Of a stretch of 64,000 bases of DNA, positions 33,759 to 44,452 are shown piece by piece. This DNA is from Salipiger thiooxidans (lineage in GTDB: Bacteria > Pseudomonadota > Alphaproteobacteria > Rhodobacterales > Rhodobacteraceae). The notes under the pieces are model-generated. The model worked only from the letters and a program-made list of their open reading frames with translations. It made no database searches and was not told the DNA's origin. Numbering within the stretch: position 1 is the first letter of the stretch; every line of letters starts with the position of its first letter. The stretch is taken from positions 62,001 to 126,000 of the forward strand of contig NZ_FNAV01000014.1 in assembly GCF_900102075.1 (NCBI RefSeq). Direction: 5' to 3'. Both the position numbers and the translations under genes were made by a program.

Positions 33759-35989
33759 TCGATCCCGACGAACCGCTCGAGACCCAGGTCGCCCGTCAGG
33801 CCAAGATCATCGACGCGCTGATGCGCCGCGCCAACCGCCAGCACGAGGTCGGCGGCTCGGCCTATGGCGCCTTCCAGTCCGCCATCGCGCTGCAGGGGCA
33901 GATCTGGGCCAAGACCCGCGACCTCGAACGCACCACCGACGAGCTGCGTCACGCCCGCGACGACACCCAGCGCATGCGCAAGAACCTCGCGGATGCGCTG
34001 TCGGCCATGGACGGCGGCGTTGCGCTTTTCACCGCCGGGCGGCTCGAGGTCTGCAACGACATCTTCCTGAAGCTGTTGCCCGACGTGTCCGAGCGGCTGC
34101 AGCCGGGGCTCACGGTCGAGGACTGTTTCGCCGCCATGTCCGAGAGCCGCCACCTGTCGAGTGTCGAGGGCAACTTCGACGCGGCGCTGGCGCAGGCGCG
34201 GCGGGGCAGGGTGGGCACGTCGGTGGTCTCTCTGGTGATCGAACTCGCGGGCGATCGCTGGTACCAGATCAACCTCCAGCGCACGAGCGCCGAGAACCTC
34301 GTGCTGCTGCTCACCGAGATCACCCCCATCGTGCGCCGCAACCGGTCCGAGAAGGAAAGCCTGATCGATCGGCAGGCGGACTACCTGCAGGCGGTGTTCG
34401 AGAACATGACCTCGGGGGTCTGCACCTTCTCGCCGGCGGGCGAGGTGATGATGTACAACCAGCAGTTCCGCCAGCTGCTGGGGCTGCCCTACACCATGCT
34501 GCAACACGGCACCGACCTGCAGCGGCTGCTGGACTTCGTCGCCCAGCACCGGCTCATCGCCGAGGCCGCCGAGCACGACATCCACCACTGGCTCGACCGG
34601 CTCGAACGGCAGGGCCGGCTGCGGCGGCGGGTGCGCCACGCCACTGGACGGATGCTGGACCTGCACGCCCACCGGCTGCCGGACGGCGGCGTGCTGCTCG
34701 AGCTCAAGGACGTGACGCTCGAGAGCCGTGCCACCGAGATGCTTGAGAACCGCGTGACCGAGCGCACCGCCGAGCTGACCCGCGCCAACGCCCAGCTGCG
34801 CGAGCAGTTCGACGAGATGGCGAGGGTCGAGGAAGAGCTGCGCGTCGCCAAGGAGCGCGCCGAGGCCGCGGTGTCCTCGAAGACCCGTTTCCTCGCCGCG
34901 GCGAGCCACGACCTGCTGCAGCCGATCAACGCCGCGAAGCTGTTGATCGCGACACTGATGGACACGACTGCCGACACGCGCTTCGCCCCTATGGTTGAGC
35001 GCCTCGACGGTTCCTTCTGCTCGATCGAGCAGCTGCTGCATTCGCTGCTCGACATCTCGCGGCTCGAAAGCACCGATCAGGCGCTGACCCCGACCGAGGT
35101 CTGTCTTGGCGCGCTGATGCGCTCGGTCTGGGAGGACCAGACTCCGCTGGCGCAGCGCAAGGGGGTGCAGCTCGACGTGGTGCCGAACATGTGCTTCGTG
35201 CGCTCGGACCCGGTCTACCTGCTGCGCTCGATCCAGAACCTCGTGGTCAACGCGATCCAGTACACCGCGCCCGGCGGCCGGGTGCTGGCCGGATGCCGGC
35301 GTCGCGGGAACACGGTCGAGCTGCAGGTCTGGGACACAGGCATCGGGATCTCGCGCAAGGACCAGAAGCGCATCTTCGAGGAATTCGCGCGGGCCGACAA
35401 CGTGCCGCTGGGTTCGGGCGTGGGGCTCGGGCTGTCGGTGGTCGACCGCACCTGCCGCCACCTCGGGCATAAGGTGCGCGTTCGATCGAAACCCGGTGTG
35501 GGCTCGGTCTTCTCCATCGAGATGGAGAGGGTGGCGGGCCGCGTTGTCGACGAGCAGGAGGGCTGCAACGTCGCGACCCCCGCAGAGTGCGAGATGGACC
35601 ACATCGTGCTGGTGATCGAGAACGACCCGGACGTGCTCTTCGCGCTTACGGGAAAGCTCGAACAATGGGGGGCAAGCGTGCTGGCCGCGCGCTCGCTCGA
35701 CGAGGCGCTGGGGCATGTGCGCGACATGGGCATGGCGCCGGACATCATCCTCGCCGATTACCAGCTCGACAATGGCGAGACCGGCGACCGGGCGATCCGC
35801 GCGCTGCGCGACGAGACCGGCGTGCGTATCCCGGCCATCATGATCACCGCAAACCGCGGCAATGCGCTTCTGAAGAAGGGCGCGACCGAGGGGTTTTCGG
35901 TGCTTACCAAACCGGTGCAGCTGTCGCGGCTGCGTCCGCTGATGGAATGGAAGATCCGCTGGCAGGCCCCGGAGGAGGCGGCGGAGTGA
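33755..35989 (+). CDS. NahK/ErcS-like hybrid sensor histidine kinase/response regulator (FlhS-like)
   Basis: The 744-residue protein lacks membrane segments. It starts with a coiled coil (about 35-80), then PAS-like domains (about 85-200 and 210-330), a second coiled coil, HisKA with His385 (AAASHDLLQP), HATPase with NAIQYT and GLGLSVVDRT, and a C-terminal receiver with Asp668 (LADYQLD). This order is known from NahK/ErcS-type kinases tied to alcohol oxidation in Pseudomonas. The neighbouring FIST and FlhR genes make it the likely partner kinase of flhR. Confidence 0.85.
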   Translation: MIDPDEPLETQVARQAKIIDALMRRANRQHEVGGSAYGAFQSAIALQGQIWAKTRDLERTTDELRHARDDTQRMRKNLADALSAMDGGVALFTAGRLEVCNDIFLKLLPDVSERLQPGLTVEDCFAAMSESRHLSSVEGNFDAALAQARRGRVGTSVVSLVIELAGDRWYQINLQRTSAENLVLLLTEITPIVRRNRSEKESLIDRQADYLQAVFENMTSGVCTFSPAGEVMMYNQQFRQLLGLPYTMLQHGTDLQRLLDFVAQHRLIAEAAEHDIHHWLDRLERQGRLRRRVRHATGRMLDLHAHRLPDGGVLLELKDVTLESRATEMLENRVTERTAELTRANAQLREQFDEMARVEEELRVAKERAEAAVSSKTRFLAAASHDLLQPINAAKLLIATLMDTTADTRFAPMVERLDGSFCSIEQLLHSLLDISRLESTDQALTPTEVCLGALMRSVWEDQTPLAQRKGVQLDVVPNMCFVRSDPVYLLRSIQNLVVNAIQYTAPGGRVLAGCRRRGNTVELQVWDTGIGISRKDQKRIFEEFARADNVPLGSGVGLGLSVVDRTCRHLGHKVRVRSKPGVGSVFSIEMERVAGRVVDEQEGCNVATPAECEMDHIVLVIENDPDVLFALTGKLEQWGASVLAARSLDEALGHVRDMGMAPDIILADYQLDNGETGDRAIRALRDETGVRIPAIMITANRGNALLKKGATEGFSVLTKPVQLSRLRPLMEWKIRWQAPEEAAE

Positions 35990-36040
35990 GCGCGTTCAGA
36001 GTGTGGGGGCGGAGTTGGTCCGTGGATGGTGAGCGGGGCA

Positions 36041-36075
36041 GGGGGGCGCTGCCCCCCGTCCGCGCAGGCGCGGAC
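36041..36075. repeat. REP-like double hairpin
   Basis: GGGGGGC-GCT-GCCCCCC (36041-36057) is followed directly by GTCCGCGC-AG-GCGCGGAC (36058-36075), then CCCCCGGGATATTTCGG. A related element lies at 46441-46494 in the opposite orientation, and a partial one near 39205. It can also serve as terminator of the flhR-FIST-kinase operon. Confidence 0.6.
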
Positions 36076-36182
36076 TCCCCCGGGATATTTCGGGCCATTG
36101 GAAACACGCGCCCGCACCGACAAAAGTCGGCAATGACAGGCGGGGCAGGGGGGGTAGGCTCGGGCCAGGGAGGATTCGAACC

Positions 36183-36854
36183 ATGCGCAAGACACTGGCC
36201 CTGATCGCGGCCGTGGCCTGTCTCGGGCTGCCCGGCTGGGCGGCGACCACCGAGGCGACCCAGACCTTCGACCTGCTGTTCCGGCAGGGCACACTGGATG
36301 AGGTCGGCCGCGACGCGGTTCTGCACTACAACCGTACCGTCACCAACGCGGCCAAGCCCGAGGCGGCCGAGCGCGACACCGGCGCCGTGGCGTTGTCCTT
36401 CGAGGACGGACCGCAGGCGCTGCAGGCGAACTTGCAGTTCCTGCAGGACGGCAAGCACCGCAATCTCGGCAGCTTTCCCGCCAGCGTCGGCAACCCGATG
36501 ATCATGTATTTCTACGAGAGCGTGATCCGCGACATGGCCGAGACCGCCGGCGGCTCGCCCTTCTACATCCGCAACCGGGTGAAGGAGGCACTGGTGCAGC
36601 CCGCCGAGATCGTCACCGGCGAGGCCAGCTTCGGCGGGTCCGAGGTGCCGACCCAGACCGTGATCCTGCGGCCCTTCGAGGGCGATCCGAACGCCGGGAA
36701 GATGCAGGGCTTCGGCGGTCTCGAGCTCAGCGTCACCATGTCCGAGGAGGTGCCAGGCTGGTATCTCAGCCTCGTTGCCACGGCGCCGGGGGCCGATGGC
36801 GCGCCGGGAGCCTATGTCTCGGAGCTGCGCTTCGACACGGTCGCGGCGCAATGA
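36183..36854 (+). CDS. secreted protein of unknown function in the C1 island
   Basis: The 223-residue protein has a clear signal peptide (MRKTLALIAAVACLGLPGWA). The mature part is mixed with no cysteines and no metal motif that I recognise. It is followed by another small secreted protein with an ATGA overlap. Both occur in this island between the regulators and the quinoprotein accessory genes, so a periplasmic role in methanol oxidation is likely by context only. Confidence 0.65.
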   Translation: MRKTLALIAAVACLGLPGWAATTEATQTFDLLFRQGTLDEVGRDAVLHYNRTVTNAAKPEAAERDTGAVALSFEDGPQALQANLQFLQDGKHRNLGSFPASVGNPMIMYFYESVIRDMAETAGGSPFYIRNRVKEALVQPAEIVTGEASFGGSEVPTQTVILRPFEGDPNAGKMQGFGGLELSVTMSEEVPGWYLSLVATAPGADGAPGAYVSELRFDTVAAQ

Positions 36855-37207
36855 TCCGGCTGGCGACGGCGCTTCTGCTGCTGGCCGGGGCGGTCCAGTC
36901 CGCTTCGGCGCAGGGCGTGGCGGAGCGACTCAACGACTACCCGACCGAGGCGCGGGCGGACTACGTCTTCGGCTGCATGGCCGCCAACGGCCAGAGCCGC
37001 GACGTGCTGCGCAAGTGCTCCTGTTCCATCGACGAGATCGCGACGATCCTGCCATACGACAAGTATGTCGAGGCCGAGACGGTGCTGTCGATGCGGCTGA
37101 CCGGCGGCGAGCGCATGGCGATCTTCAACAGCTCGGTCGCGGCGAACACCATCGTGGCCGACCTGCGACGGGCGCAGGCCGAGGCCGAGGTGGTCTGTTT
37201 CTTCTGA
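36851..37207 (+). CDS. small secreted cysteine-containing protein
   Basis: A 118-residue protein with a signal peptide (cut near SASAQG). The mature part has FGCMAANG, then KCSCSIDEIA, and ends VVCFF, giving four cysteines that could form disulfides or bind a metal. It overlaps the previous gene by 4 bp. I do not recognise the family; it probably acts with its partner in the periplasm. Confidence 0.65.
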   Translation: MIRLATALLLLAGAVQSASAQGVAERLNDYPTEARADYVFGCMAANGQSRDVLRKCSCSIDEIATILPYDKYVEAETVLSMRLTGGERMAIFNSSVAANTIVADLRRAQAEAEVVCFF

Positions 37208-37231
37208 CCCCTGTGCGAGACGCCGGGGGCT

Positions 37232-38038
37232 TTAGCCCTCGGCCTTCGGCAGCTCGCTCTCGAAGCGGTTGCCCTCGGTGTCGGTGGCCAGGACCCGCAG
37301 CGTCTCGGAGCCATTGTCGGCATAGGAGAAGCGGAAGCTCGGGTTCTCGCTGATCGAGATGCCGCCATCCATCGAGAACAGCATCTCATTGCCCTGCCAG
37401 ACCTCGAGGTGGTCGACGAAATGCGCGGGGATGAAAAGTTGGGTGATCTGATCGCGCTGCAGCCCCGAGTAGTTCGGGTGCCGGATCATGATCTGCGCCT
37501 CGCGCCGGGGTGTCGAGATCGCCGGGGCCGCGTCCCCGAAGAGCCGCAGCTTCATCTGACCGATGCCGGCAAGCGCCTGCGCCGGGTCCTTGGTGGCGGG
37601 TGCCGAGCAGCCGCCCGAGGCCTTGATGAAACGCCCGTCCATGCGCAGCCCCTCGGGGGTGCCGGCGATGACCCGCACGTTCGAATACTGGTTCACCCGG
37701 ATCCGCATCTCGAAATCCACCGGCGCCATGGCGCTGCCGAAGGCGAACTCCGCGGCCACCGGCGAAGGATTCTCGTCGATCACGACGGTCGCCGTCTCGA
37801 TGGCCAGCGCATCGTCGGTCTGCACGATGTGGATGGGCACGGTGGCCGCATCCTCGGCGCGGTAGGGCGCCTCGATGGTGAAGAGCCCGGCGGCGGGGGC
37901 GATGTCGGCGTCGCCGACGACATCGCCGCGCAGCTCCTCCCAGGTCGGGCTGTCGGTCAGCGGGTTGGTCTCGGCCGCGGCGAGCGGTGCCGCCAGCCAC
38001 AGGGCCAGCAGGGTGGCGGATTTCCAGGTCCGGTCCAT
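37232..38038 (-). CDS. SoxYZ-like carrier protein associated with quinoprotein dehydrogenases (first copy)
   Basis: The 268-residue protein has a signal peptide (LLALWLAAPLAAA), a SoxY-like N-terminal half (IDENPSPVAAEFAFG) with Cys in SGGCSAP in place of the SoxY C-terminal GGCGG swinging arm, and a SoxZ-like half (RHPNYSGLQRDQIT, SISENPSFRF). This fused form is known next to PQQ-dependent alcohol dehydrogenases. GAGGAGGAGAGG precedes ATG 38038. A paralog is at 46522. It is divergent from the metallo-hydrolase gene. Confidence 0.85.
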   Translation of the reverse strand: MDRTWKSATLLALWLAAPLAAAETNPLTDSPTWEELRGDVVGDADIAPAAGLFTIEAPYRAEDAATVPIHIVQTDDALAIETATVVIDENPSPVAAEFAFGSAMAPVDFEMRIRVNQYSNVRVIAGTPEGLRMDGRFIKASGGCSAPATKDPAQALAGIGQMKLRLFGDAAPAISTPRREAQIMIRHPNYSGLQRDQITQLFIPAHFVDHLEVWQGNEMLFSMDGGISISENPSFRFSYADNGSETLRVLATDTEGNRFESELPKAEG

Positions 38039-38163
38039 GCCTCTCCTCCTCGCATGGGATATCGCGCGAGTGTGCCACATCTTCCGGAGTCGCGATACCG
38101 AGCGGATCGTCGGTGTGGATCACGGTGCCGTGCGGCGCGAGGCTCCCGGCGGGAGGATCGGGC

Positions 38164-39165
38164 ATGTTCGAAGCGGTGATGTTGGTCTGCGCGCTGGAGG
38201 GCCCGCCGTGCCGTGACGCGCTGTTGCCAGGGTTCGAGGCGGAAAGCGCCGAGGCCTGCGTCGCGTTGCTGCGTCGCGGGGGCGCCCCCGCCGGTGCCCG
38301 TTGTCGCGGGGCAGGCGAGGCGCTGGCGATGGACGAGGTGGCGCCTGGCGTTTTCGTGCACCGAGGTCTCGTCGAAGAGCCCGACGCGTCCAACCGGGGA
38401 GACGTCGCGAATCTGGGCTTCGTGGTGGGCGAGCGGTCCGTGGCGGTGATCGACACCGGCTCTGCGGCGTGGATCGGCGAGGCGCTCTGGCGTGCGATCC
38501 GGCAGCGGAGCGAGCTTCCCGTCAGCCACGTCGTCCTGACCCATGTCCACCCGGATCACGTCTTCGGCGCTGGTGTCTTTGCCGGGGCCGAGGTGGTGGG
38601 GCATGACGGGCTGGGGCGGGCGCTGGCGGAGCGGCAGGAGAATTACCTCGAGAGCTTTTCGCGGCTCCTGGGCGACGCCTTCCTCGGCACGACCGCGCCC
38701 GTGGTGGACCGCGAGATCGCCGAGAGCGGAGAGATCGACCTTGGCGGGCGGGTGCTCGAGCTGCGGGCCTGGCCGACCTCGCACACCAGCACCGACCTCA
38801 CCGTTGTGGACCGCGCCACCGGGACGCTCTTCGCCGGGGACCTTGTCTTTGATGAACATATCCCGGCGCTCGACGGAAGCCTGCGCGGCTGGCAGGCGGT
38901 GCTGGCGGATCTGCAGGGCATCGAGGCCGCGCGGCTGATTCCCGGGCATGGCGGGCCGGTGCTCGAATGGCCCGAGGGCGGCGAGCCGATGGCGCTTTAT
39001 CTCGACCTGCTGGCCTCGGACACCCGCGCCGCCATCGACGCGGGCGAGCGGCTTGCCGGGGCGGTACAGCACATCGCGCAGGGCGAGGCCGGAGCGTGGC
39101 AGCTCTTCGAGGCCTTCAACGCCCGCAACGCCACGGTGGCCTTCACCGAGCTGGAATGGGAGTGA
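38164..39165 (+). CDS. quinoprotein relay system metallo-beta-lactamase-fold hydrolase
   Basis: The 333-residue protein has the MBL zinc motif THVHPDHVFG (about 123-132), a second His in SHTSTDLTV, the bridging Asp in FAGDLVFDEH and the last His in IPGHGG. It resembles SoxH-like hydrolases found beside SoxYZ-like proteins in quinoprotein islands (quinoprotein relay system). Its exact substrate is not known; a thiol ester or sulfur adduct on the SoxYZ-like carrier is a fair guess. The start at 38164 is chosen at MFEAV. Confidence 0.85.
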   Translation: MFEAVMLVCALEGPPCRDALLPGFEAESAEACVALLRRGGAPAGARCRGAGEALAMDEVAPGVFVHRGLVEEPDASNRGDVANLGFVVGERSVAVIDTGSAAWIGEALWRAIRQRSELPVSHVVLTHVHPDHVFGAGVFAGAEVVGHDGLGRALAERQENYLESFSRLLGDAFLGTTAPVVDREIAESGEIDLGGRVLELRAWPTSHTSTDLTVVDRATGTLFAGDLVFDEHIPALDGSLRGWQAVLADLQGIEAARLIPGHGGPVLEWPEGGEPMALYLDLLASDTRAAIDAGERLAGAVQHIAQGEAGAWQLFEAFNARNATVAFTELEWE

Positions 39166-39204
39166 CCTCCACAAGGGACGCGGGCACGCCCAAAGGCGCC
39201 AGCC

Positions 39205-39255
39205 CTTCATCTTGCCAGACAAACTCCCGCCGGAGGCATCCGGCGTCCGGGTCCC
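39205..39255. repeat. partial REP-like element
   Basis: The stretch with CATCTTGCCAG-ACAAACTCC and GGAGGCATCCGGCGTCC matches one flank of the element at 46436-46460 (CATCTTGCCAG-CTAAACTCC), but its hairpin core differs. It lies between convergent genes. Confidence 0.4.
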
Positions 39256-39264
39256 CGCGCGGCA

Positions 39265-39885
39265 TCAGCCCCCGTCGGGCTGACCGGCCTCGTGCAGCAT
39301 CTGCGCGATGGCGTAGAGCCGCTTCTCGAGCAGCTGCGGTGTCTCGCAGAGATAGGTGATGGTCCGCTGGCGGTCGGTGAAGATTCGCTGGTCCCAGTCC
39401 ACCTGTTCCTCAAGCGCATCGACCCGGTCGTAATCCGGCGAGTCGGTCGCCATCTGCGCGTCCATCTCGGCGCGGGCGCCGTCGATGCGCTCCGACAGCG
39501 CGATCTGGCTCAGCGAGAACTTCCCGATTCCGTCGATGATCCGGGTCCGCCGGTGCGACAGCGTGTCGAAGACCCGGCTGAACACCTCGCCCATCAGCGC
39601 CTGATCGTGCCCCTGCGAGTCGGCGAAGCTCTCGACCTCGGCCCGGGCGCTGTCGAGATCGACCCGGCGCAGCACGAGGGTCTCGGCCAGCTCTTCTGCG
39701 GCACGGTCCCGGTCGTCTTCCAGGGCCATCTCCTCAAGCGGCGCAGGCCACATCAGCCCGGGCGACAGACGGTCTACCTTGCGCTGGATGCAGGGCCAGC
39801 TCGGGTCCGAGAAATCGGCCGCGGCAAGGGGTGTTGCACAGGTGATGAGCAGCACACCAATCGTGATAAAGCGATATGTCCACAT
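39265..39885 (-). CDS. secreted helical protein of unknown function
   Basis: The 206-residue protein has a signal peptide ([12 protein letters not shown]) and a highly helical, charged mature part ([24 protein letters not shown], with paired cysteines at WPCIQ and YLCETPQ). The ribosome binding site is AGGGAGGA (39900-39893 on the minus strand), the same octamer seen before flhR and gfa. It is divergent from flhA. I do not recognise the family, but homologs in methanol islands of Rhodobacteraceae are expected. Confidence 0.7.
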   Translation of the reverse strand: MWTYRFITIGVLLITCATPLAAADFSDPSWPCIQRKVDRLSPGLMWPAPLEEMALEDDRDRAAEELAETLVLRRVDLDSARAEVESFADSQGHDQALMGEVFSRVFDTLSHRRTRIIDGIGKFSLSQIALSERIDGARAEMDAQMATDSPDYDRVDALEEQVDWDQRIFTDRQRTITYLCETPQLLEKRLYAIAQMLHEAGQPDGG

Positions 39886-40047
39886 CGTTCTTTCCTCCCT
39901 CGGCCAACTATGAAACAGCGTGCGCGCGAGGTCCATTCCGGGGAATACCCACCATTGGCTGTATTGTTCGGTATGCAACCGCGCACCCATACTCTGGGCA
40001 AACGCCGCAGAGCGTCAGAAACGTTGTCTAGTCAGGAGGGAGCCTGC

Positions 40048-41174
<1,127 letters not shown>

Positions 41175-41175
<1 letters not shown>

Positions 41176-41999
41176 TGGAGATCGTTTCCGAAAACCGGAG
41201 CTTCGGCGGAACGCAGGGCGTCTACCGCCACGCTTCGGAAACCTGCGGCTGCGACATGACCTTCGCGGTCTACCTGCCGCCGCAGGCCAAGGTCGGCCCC
41301 GTTCCGGTGCTGTGGTATCTCTCGGGTCTCACCTGCACCCACGAGAACGCCATGACCAAGGGCGGTTTCCAGGAACACGCGGCGAAACACGGCCTTGCGG
41401 TCGTGTTTCCCGACACCTCGCCGCGCGGCGAAGGTGTTGCCAACGACGAGGCCTATGACCTCGGGCAGGGGGCCGGGTTCTACGTCAACGCCAAGCGCGA
41501 CCCGTGGAAGCCGCACTACCGGATGTACGACTACGTCGTCTCCGAGCTGCGCGGCATCGTGTCGGGTATGGACGGCATCGGCGATCGCCACGGCATCACC
41601 GGCCACTCCATGGGCGGACACGGGGCGCTGACCATCGCCATGCGCAACCCGGAGCTGTACGACAGCCTGTCGGCCTTCGCTCCGATCGCGCATCCCACCC
41701 AGTCGGACTGGGGGCGCAAGCAGCTCTCGGCCTATCTCGGCGACGACGAGGGCTGCTGGGCGGAACACGATTCCACGCTGCTGCTGGAGGAGCACGGCTG
41801 GAAGAGCGACATCCTCGTGGACCAGGGGGCGAGCGACCAGTTCCTCGACCTGCTGAAGCCCGAGGCACTGGCCGCGGCCATCGCAAAACGTCGGCAGCCG
41901 GGCACCGTCCGGATGCAGGCGGGCTACGACCACTCGTATTTCTTCGTGAATTCGTTCGCGGGGGATCACGTGGCCTGGCACGCCGAAAGACTGAAGTAG
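41175..41999 (+). CDS. fghA: S-formylglutathione hydrolase
   Basis: The 274-residue esterase splits S-formylglutathione into formate and glutathione. The nucleophile elbow GHSMGGHG places Ser145; the segments YLSGLTCTHENAM and the late His (YDHSYFFV) complete the family picture. The start codon overlaps the flhA stop (TGATGG), so the two are translationally coupled. Together with gfa upstream, all three steps of the glutathione pathway to formate are present. Confidence 0.96.
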
Positions 42000-42029
42000 C
42001 AAGAGCCCGATTAAGGGGGGAGGAAAGTA

Positions 42030-42410
42030 ATGATCGACAAACTGCTCGCGACTGCGTGCCTTTTGAGCCTGTCGGCCGGGGTTGCCTTGGCCGACGGCGA
42101 CGCGGCGAAGGGCGAGAAGATTTTTCGCAAATGCGCGGCCTGCCATGCGGTGGGCGAGGGCGCTGAGAACAAGGTCGGCCCGGAGTTGAACAACATCCTC
42201 GGGCGCGGCATCGCGGCAGAAGCCGATTTCACCTATTCGGACGCGCTCACCGCGCTGGCGGAAGCCGAAGGCGAGTGGACGCCCGAGAAACTCGCAACCT
42301 TCCTCGAGAAGCCGCGCGACTATGCCAAGGGCACGAAGATGTCCTTCGCCGGCCTGCGCAAGGAAGACGAGCGGGCAGACGTGATCGCCTACCTGGCGAC
42401 CTTCCAATAG
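42030..42410 (+). CDS. class I c-type cytochrome (c2/c550-like)
   Basis: The 126-residue protein has a signal peptide (cut near ALADG), a single haem motif CAACH (35-39) and the distal Met104 in GTKMSF. It is small, like c2/c550. It lies between fghA and xoxF, with GGGGGAGGAAAG before the ATG. It probably passes electrons from XoxG to the terminal oxidase. A cytochrome c553i-type role as known in Paracoccus methanol clusters is an alternative. Confidence 0.88.
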   Translation: MIDKLLATACLLSLSAGVALADGDAAKGEKIFRKCAACHAVGEGAENKVGPELNNILGRGIAAEADFTYSDALTALAEAEGEWTPEKLATFLEKPRDYAKGTKMSFAGLRKEDERADVIAYLATFQ

Positions 42411-42572
42411 GAGCGAAAGGAGAGACAGCGACAGCAGCTCAGATGGAATTCCGGATCCGGCGGGAGGAATTGAGGCGCCGGTCCGGTGTGGCCCGAAACG
42501 GTGGGGTCCCCGATTGGGGAGACACACCCGGGGCAGCAAGGCGGCATTGCCGCATATCCAAGGGAGAAGGAA

Positions 42573-44375
42573 ATGAAGAGACTGACGCTCATGACGTCAG
42601 GGGTCGCCCTGTTCGCAGCTTCGATGGCGATGGCGAACGACGACCTCATGGCCCAGATGGACAACGCCTCGCAATGGGCGATCCAGACGGGCGACTATTC
42701 GAACCAGCGCTATTCCGAACTGGACAAGATCAACAAGGACAACGTCGGTGACCTCCAGGTCGCATGGACGTTCTCCACCGGCGTCCTGCGCGGCCACGAG
42801 GGCTCGCCCCTTGTCGTCGGCGACACCATGTTCGTGCACACCCCGTTCCCGAACATCGTCTATGCGCTCGACCTGAACGAGCAGGGCAAGATCAAGTGGC
42901 GCTACGAGCCCAAGCAGGATCCGAACGTGATCCCGGTGATGTGCTGCGACACGGTGAACCGTGGCGTCGCCTATGCCGACGGCAAGATCTTCCTGCACCA
43001 GGCGGACACCAAGGTCGTGGCGCTCGACGCCGAGACCGGGGAAGTGCTCTGGGAAGTGATGAACGGCGACGCCTCGAAGGGCGAGACCAACACCGCCACC
43101 GTGCTTCCGGTCAAGGACAAGGTGATCGTCGGCATCTCGGGCGGCGAATTCGGTGTGCGCGGCCATGTGACCGCCTACAACATGGAAACCGGCGAGCAGG
43201 AATGGCGGGCCTATTCCATGGGTCCCGACAGCGACATCCTGATGGACCCCGAGAACACCACGCATCTCGGCAAGCCGGTGGGCGCGGACTCGGGCACCAA
43301 CACCTGGGAAGGCGACCAGTGGATGATCGGTGGCGGCACCACCTGGGGCTGGTATTCCTATGACCCCGAGGCCGACCTGATCTACTACGGCACCGGCAAC
43401 CCCTCGACCTGGAACCCGGCGCAGCGCCCGGGCGACAACCGCTGGTCGATGACTGTCATGGCGCGTGACCCCGACGACGGCATGGCCAAGTGGGTCTACC
43501 AGATGACGCCCCATGACGAGTGGGACTTCGACGGCGTCAACGAGATGATCCTCACGGATCAGGAGATGGACGGCGAGATGCGCAAGCTTCTCACCCACTT
43601 CGACCGGAACGGCCTGGCCTACACCCTGGACCGGATCTCGGGCGAACTGCTCGTGGCCGAGAAGTACGACCCGGCGGTGAACTGGACCACCGGCGTCGAC
43701 ATGGACCCCGAATCCGAGACCTTTGGTCGCCCGGCGGTCGTCGCCGAGTACTCGACCGAGCAGAACGGCGAGGACGTCAACTCCACCGGCATCTGCCCGG
43801 CGGCGCTTGGCACCAAGGACCAGCAGCCTGCATCCTTCTCGCCCAAGACCGGCCTGTTCTACGTGCCGACCAACCACGTCTGCATGGACTACGAGCCGTT
43901 CCGCGTGAGCTACACCGCAGGTCAGCCCTACGTGGGTGCGACGCTGGCGATGTACCCGGCCCCCGACAGCCATGGCGGCATGGGCAACTTCATCGCCTGG
44001 GACAACCTCGCGGGCGAGATCAAGTGGTCGATCCCCGAGCAGTTCTCGGTCTGGTCGGGCGCTCTGGCCACCGCGGGCGACGTGGTGTTCTACGGCACGC
44101 TCGAGGGCTACCTCAAGGCCGTGGACTCCGAGACGGGCGACGAACTGTACAAGTTCAAGACCCCCTCGGGCATCATCGGCAACGTGATGACCTACGAGCA
44201 TGACGGCAAGCAGTATATCGGCATCCTCTCGGGCGTCGGCGGCTGGGCCGGCATCGGACTGGCGGCAGGTCTCACCAACCCCAACGACGGGCTCGGTGCG
44301 GTCGGCGGCTACTCCGCGCTCTCCGACTACACCGCGCTTGGTGGTCAGCTGACAGTCTTCGCCCTTCCCGACTGA
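42573..44375 (+). CDS. xoxF: lanthanide-dependent PQQ methanol dehydrogenase
   Basis: The 600-residue periplasmic protein is an eight-bladed PQQ propeller with a signal peptide. The adjacent disulfide Cys124-Cys125 (VMCCDTVN) sits over the PQQ. Metal ligands are Glu192 (GGEFGVRG) and Asn276 ([10 protein letters not shown]). The stretch [11 protein letters not shown] holds catalytic Asp318 and the additional Asp320, which is the hallmark of lanthanide-binding XoxF; calcium-type MxaF has Ala there. No mxaF or mxaI is in the window. xoxG and xoxJ follow. It makes formaldehyde or formate from methanol. Confidence 0.96.
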   Translation: MKRLTLMTSGVALFAASMAMANDDLMAQMDNASQWAIQTGDYSNQRYSELDKINKDNVGDLQVAWTFSTGVLRGHEGSPLVVGDTMFVHTPFPNIVYALDLNEQGKIKWRYEPKQDPNVIPVMCCDTVNRGVAYADGKIFLHQADTKVVALDAETGEVLWEVMNGDASKGETNTATVLPVKDKVIVGISGGEFGVRGHVTAYNMETGEQEWRAYSMGPDSDILMDPENTTHLGKPVGADSGTNTWEGDQWMIGGGTTWGWYSYDPEADLIYYGTGNPSTWNPAQRPGDNRWSMTVMARDPDDGMAKWVYQMTPHDEWDFDGVNEMILTDQEMDGEMRKLLTHFDRNGLAYTLDRISGELLVAEKYDPAVNWTTGVDMDPESETFGRPAVVAEYSTEQNGEDVNSTGICPAALGTKDQQPASFSPKTGLFYVPTNHVCMDYEPFRVSYTAGQPYVGATLAMYPAPDSHGGMGNFIAWDNLAGEIKWSIPEQFSVWSGALATAGDVVFYGTLEGYLKAVDSETGDELYKFKTPSGIIGNVMTYEHDGKQYIGILSGVGGWAGIGLAAGLTNPNDGLGAVGGYSALSDYTALGGQLTVFALPD

Positions 44376-44452
44376 TCCGCAGCCATCAACCGGGCCGGGG
44401 GAGTCTTCGGACACCGCCGGCCCGACCCTCACAGATTTCCAGGACATCTCAC

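Noticed and set aside
38164-39165. true beta-lactamase (resistance) reading of the MBL gene
   Set aside because: The SoxH-like sequence and the quinoprotein neighbours argue against an antibiotic resistance role.
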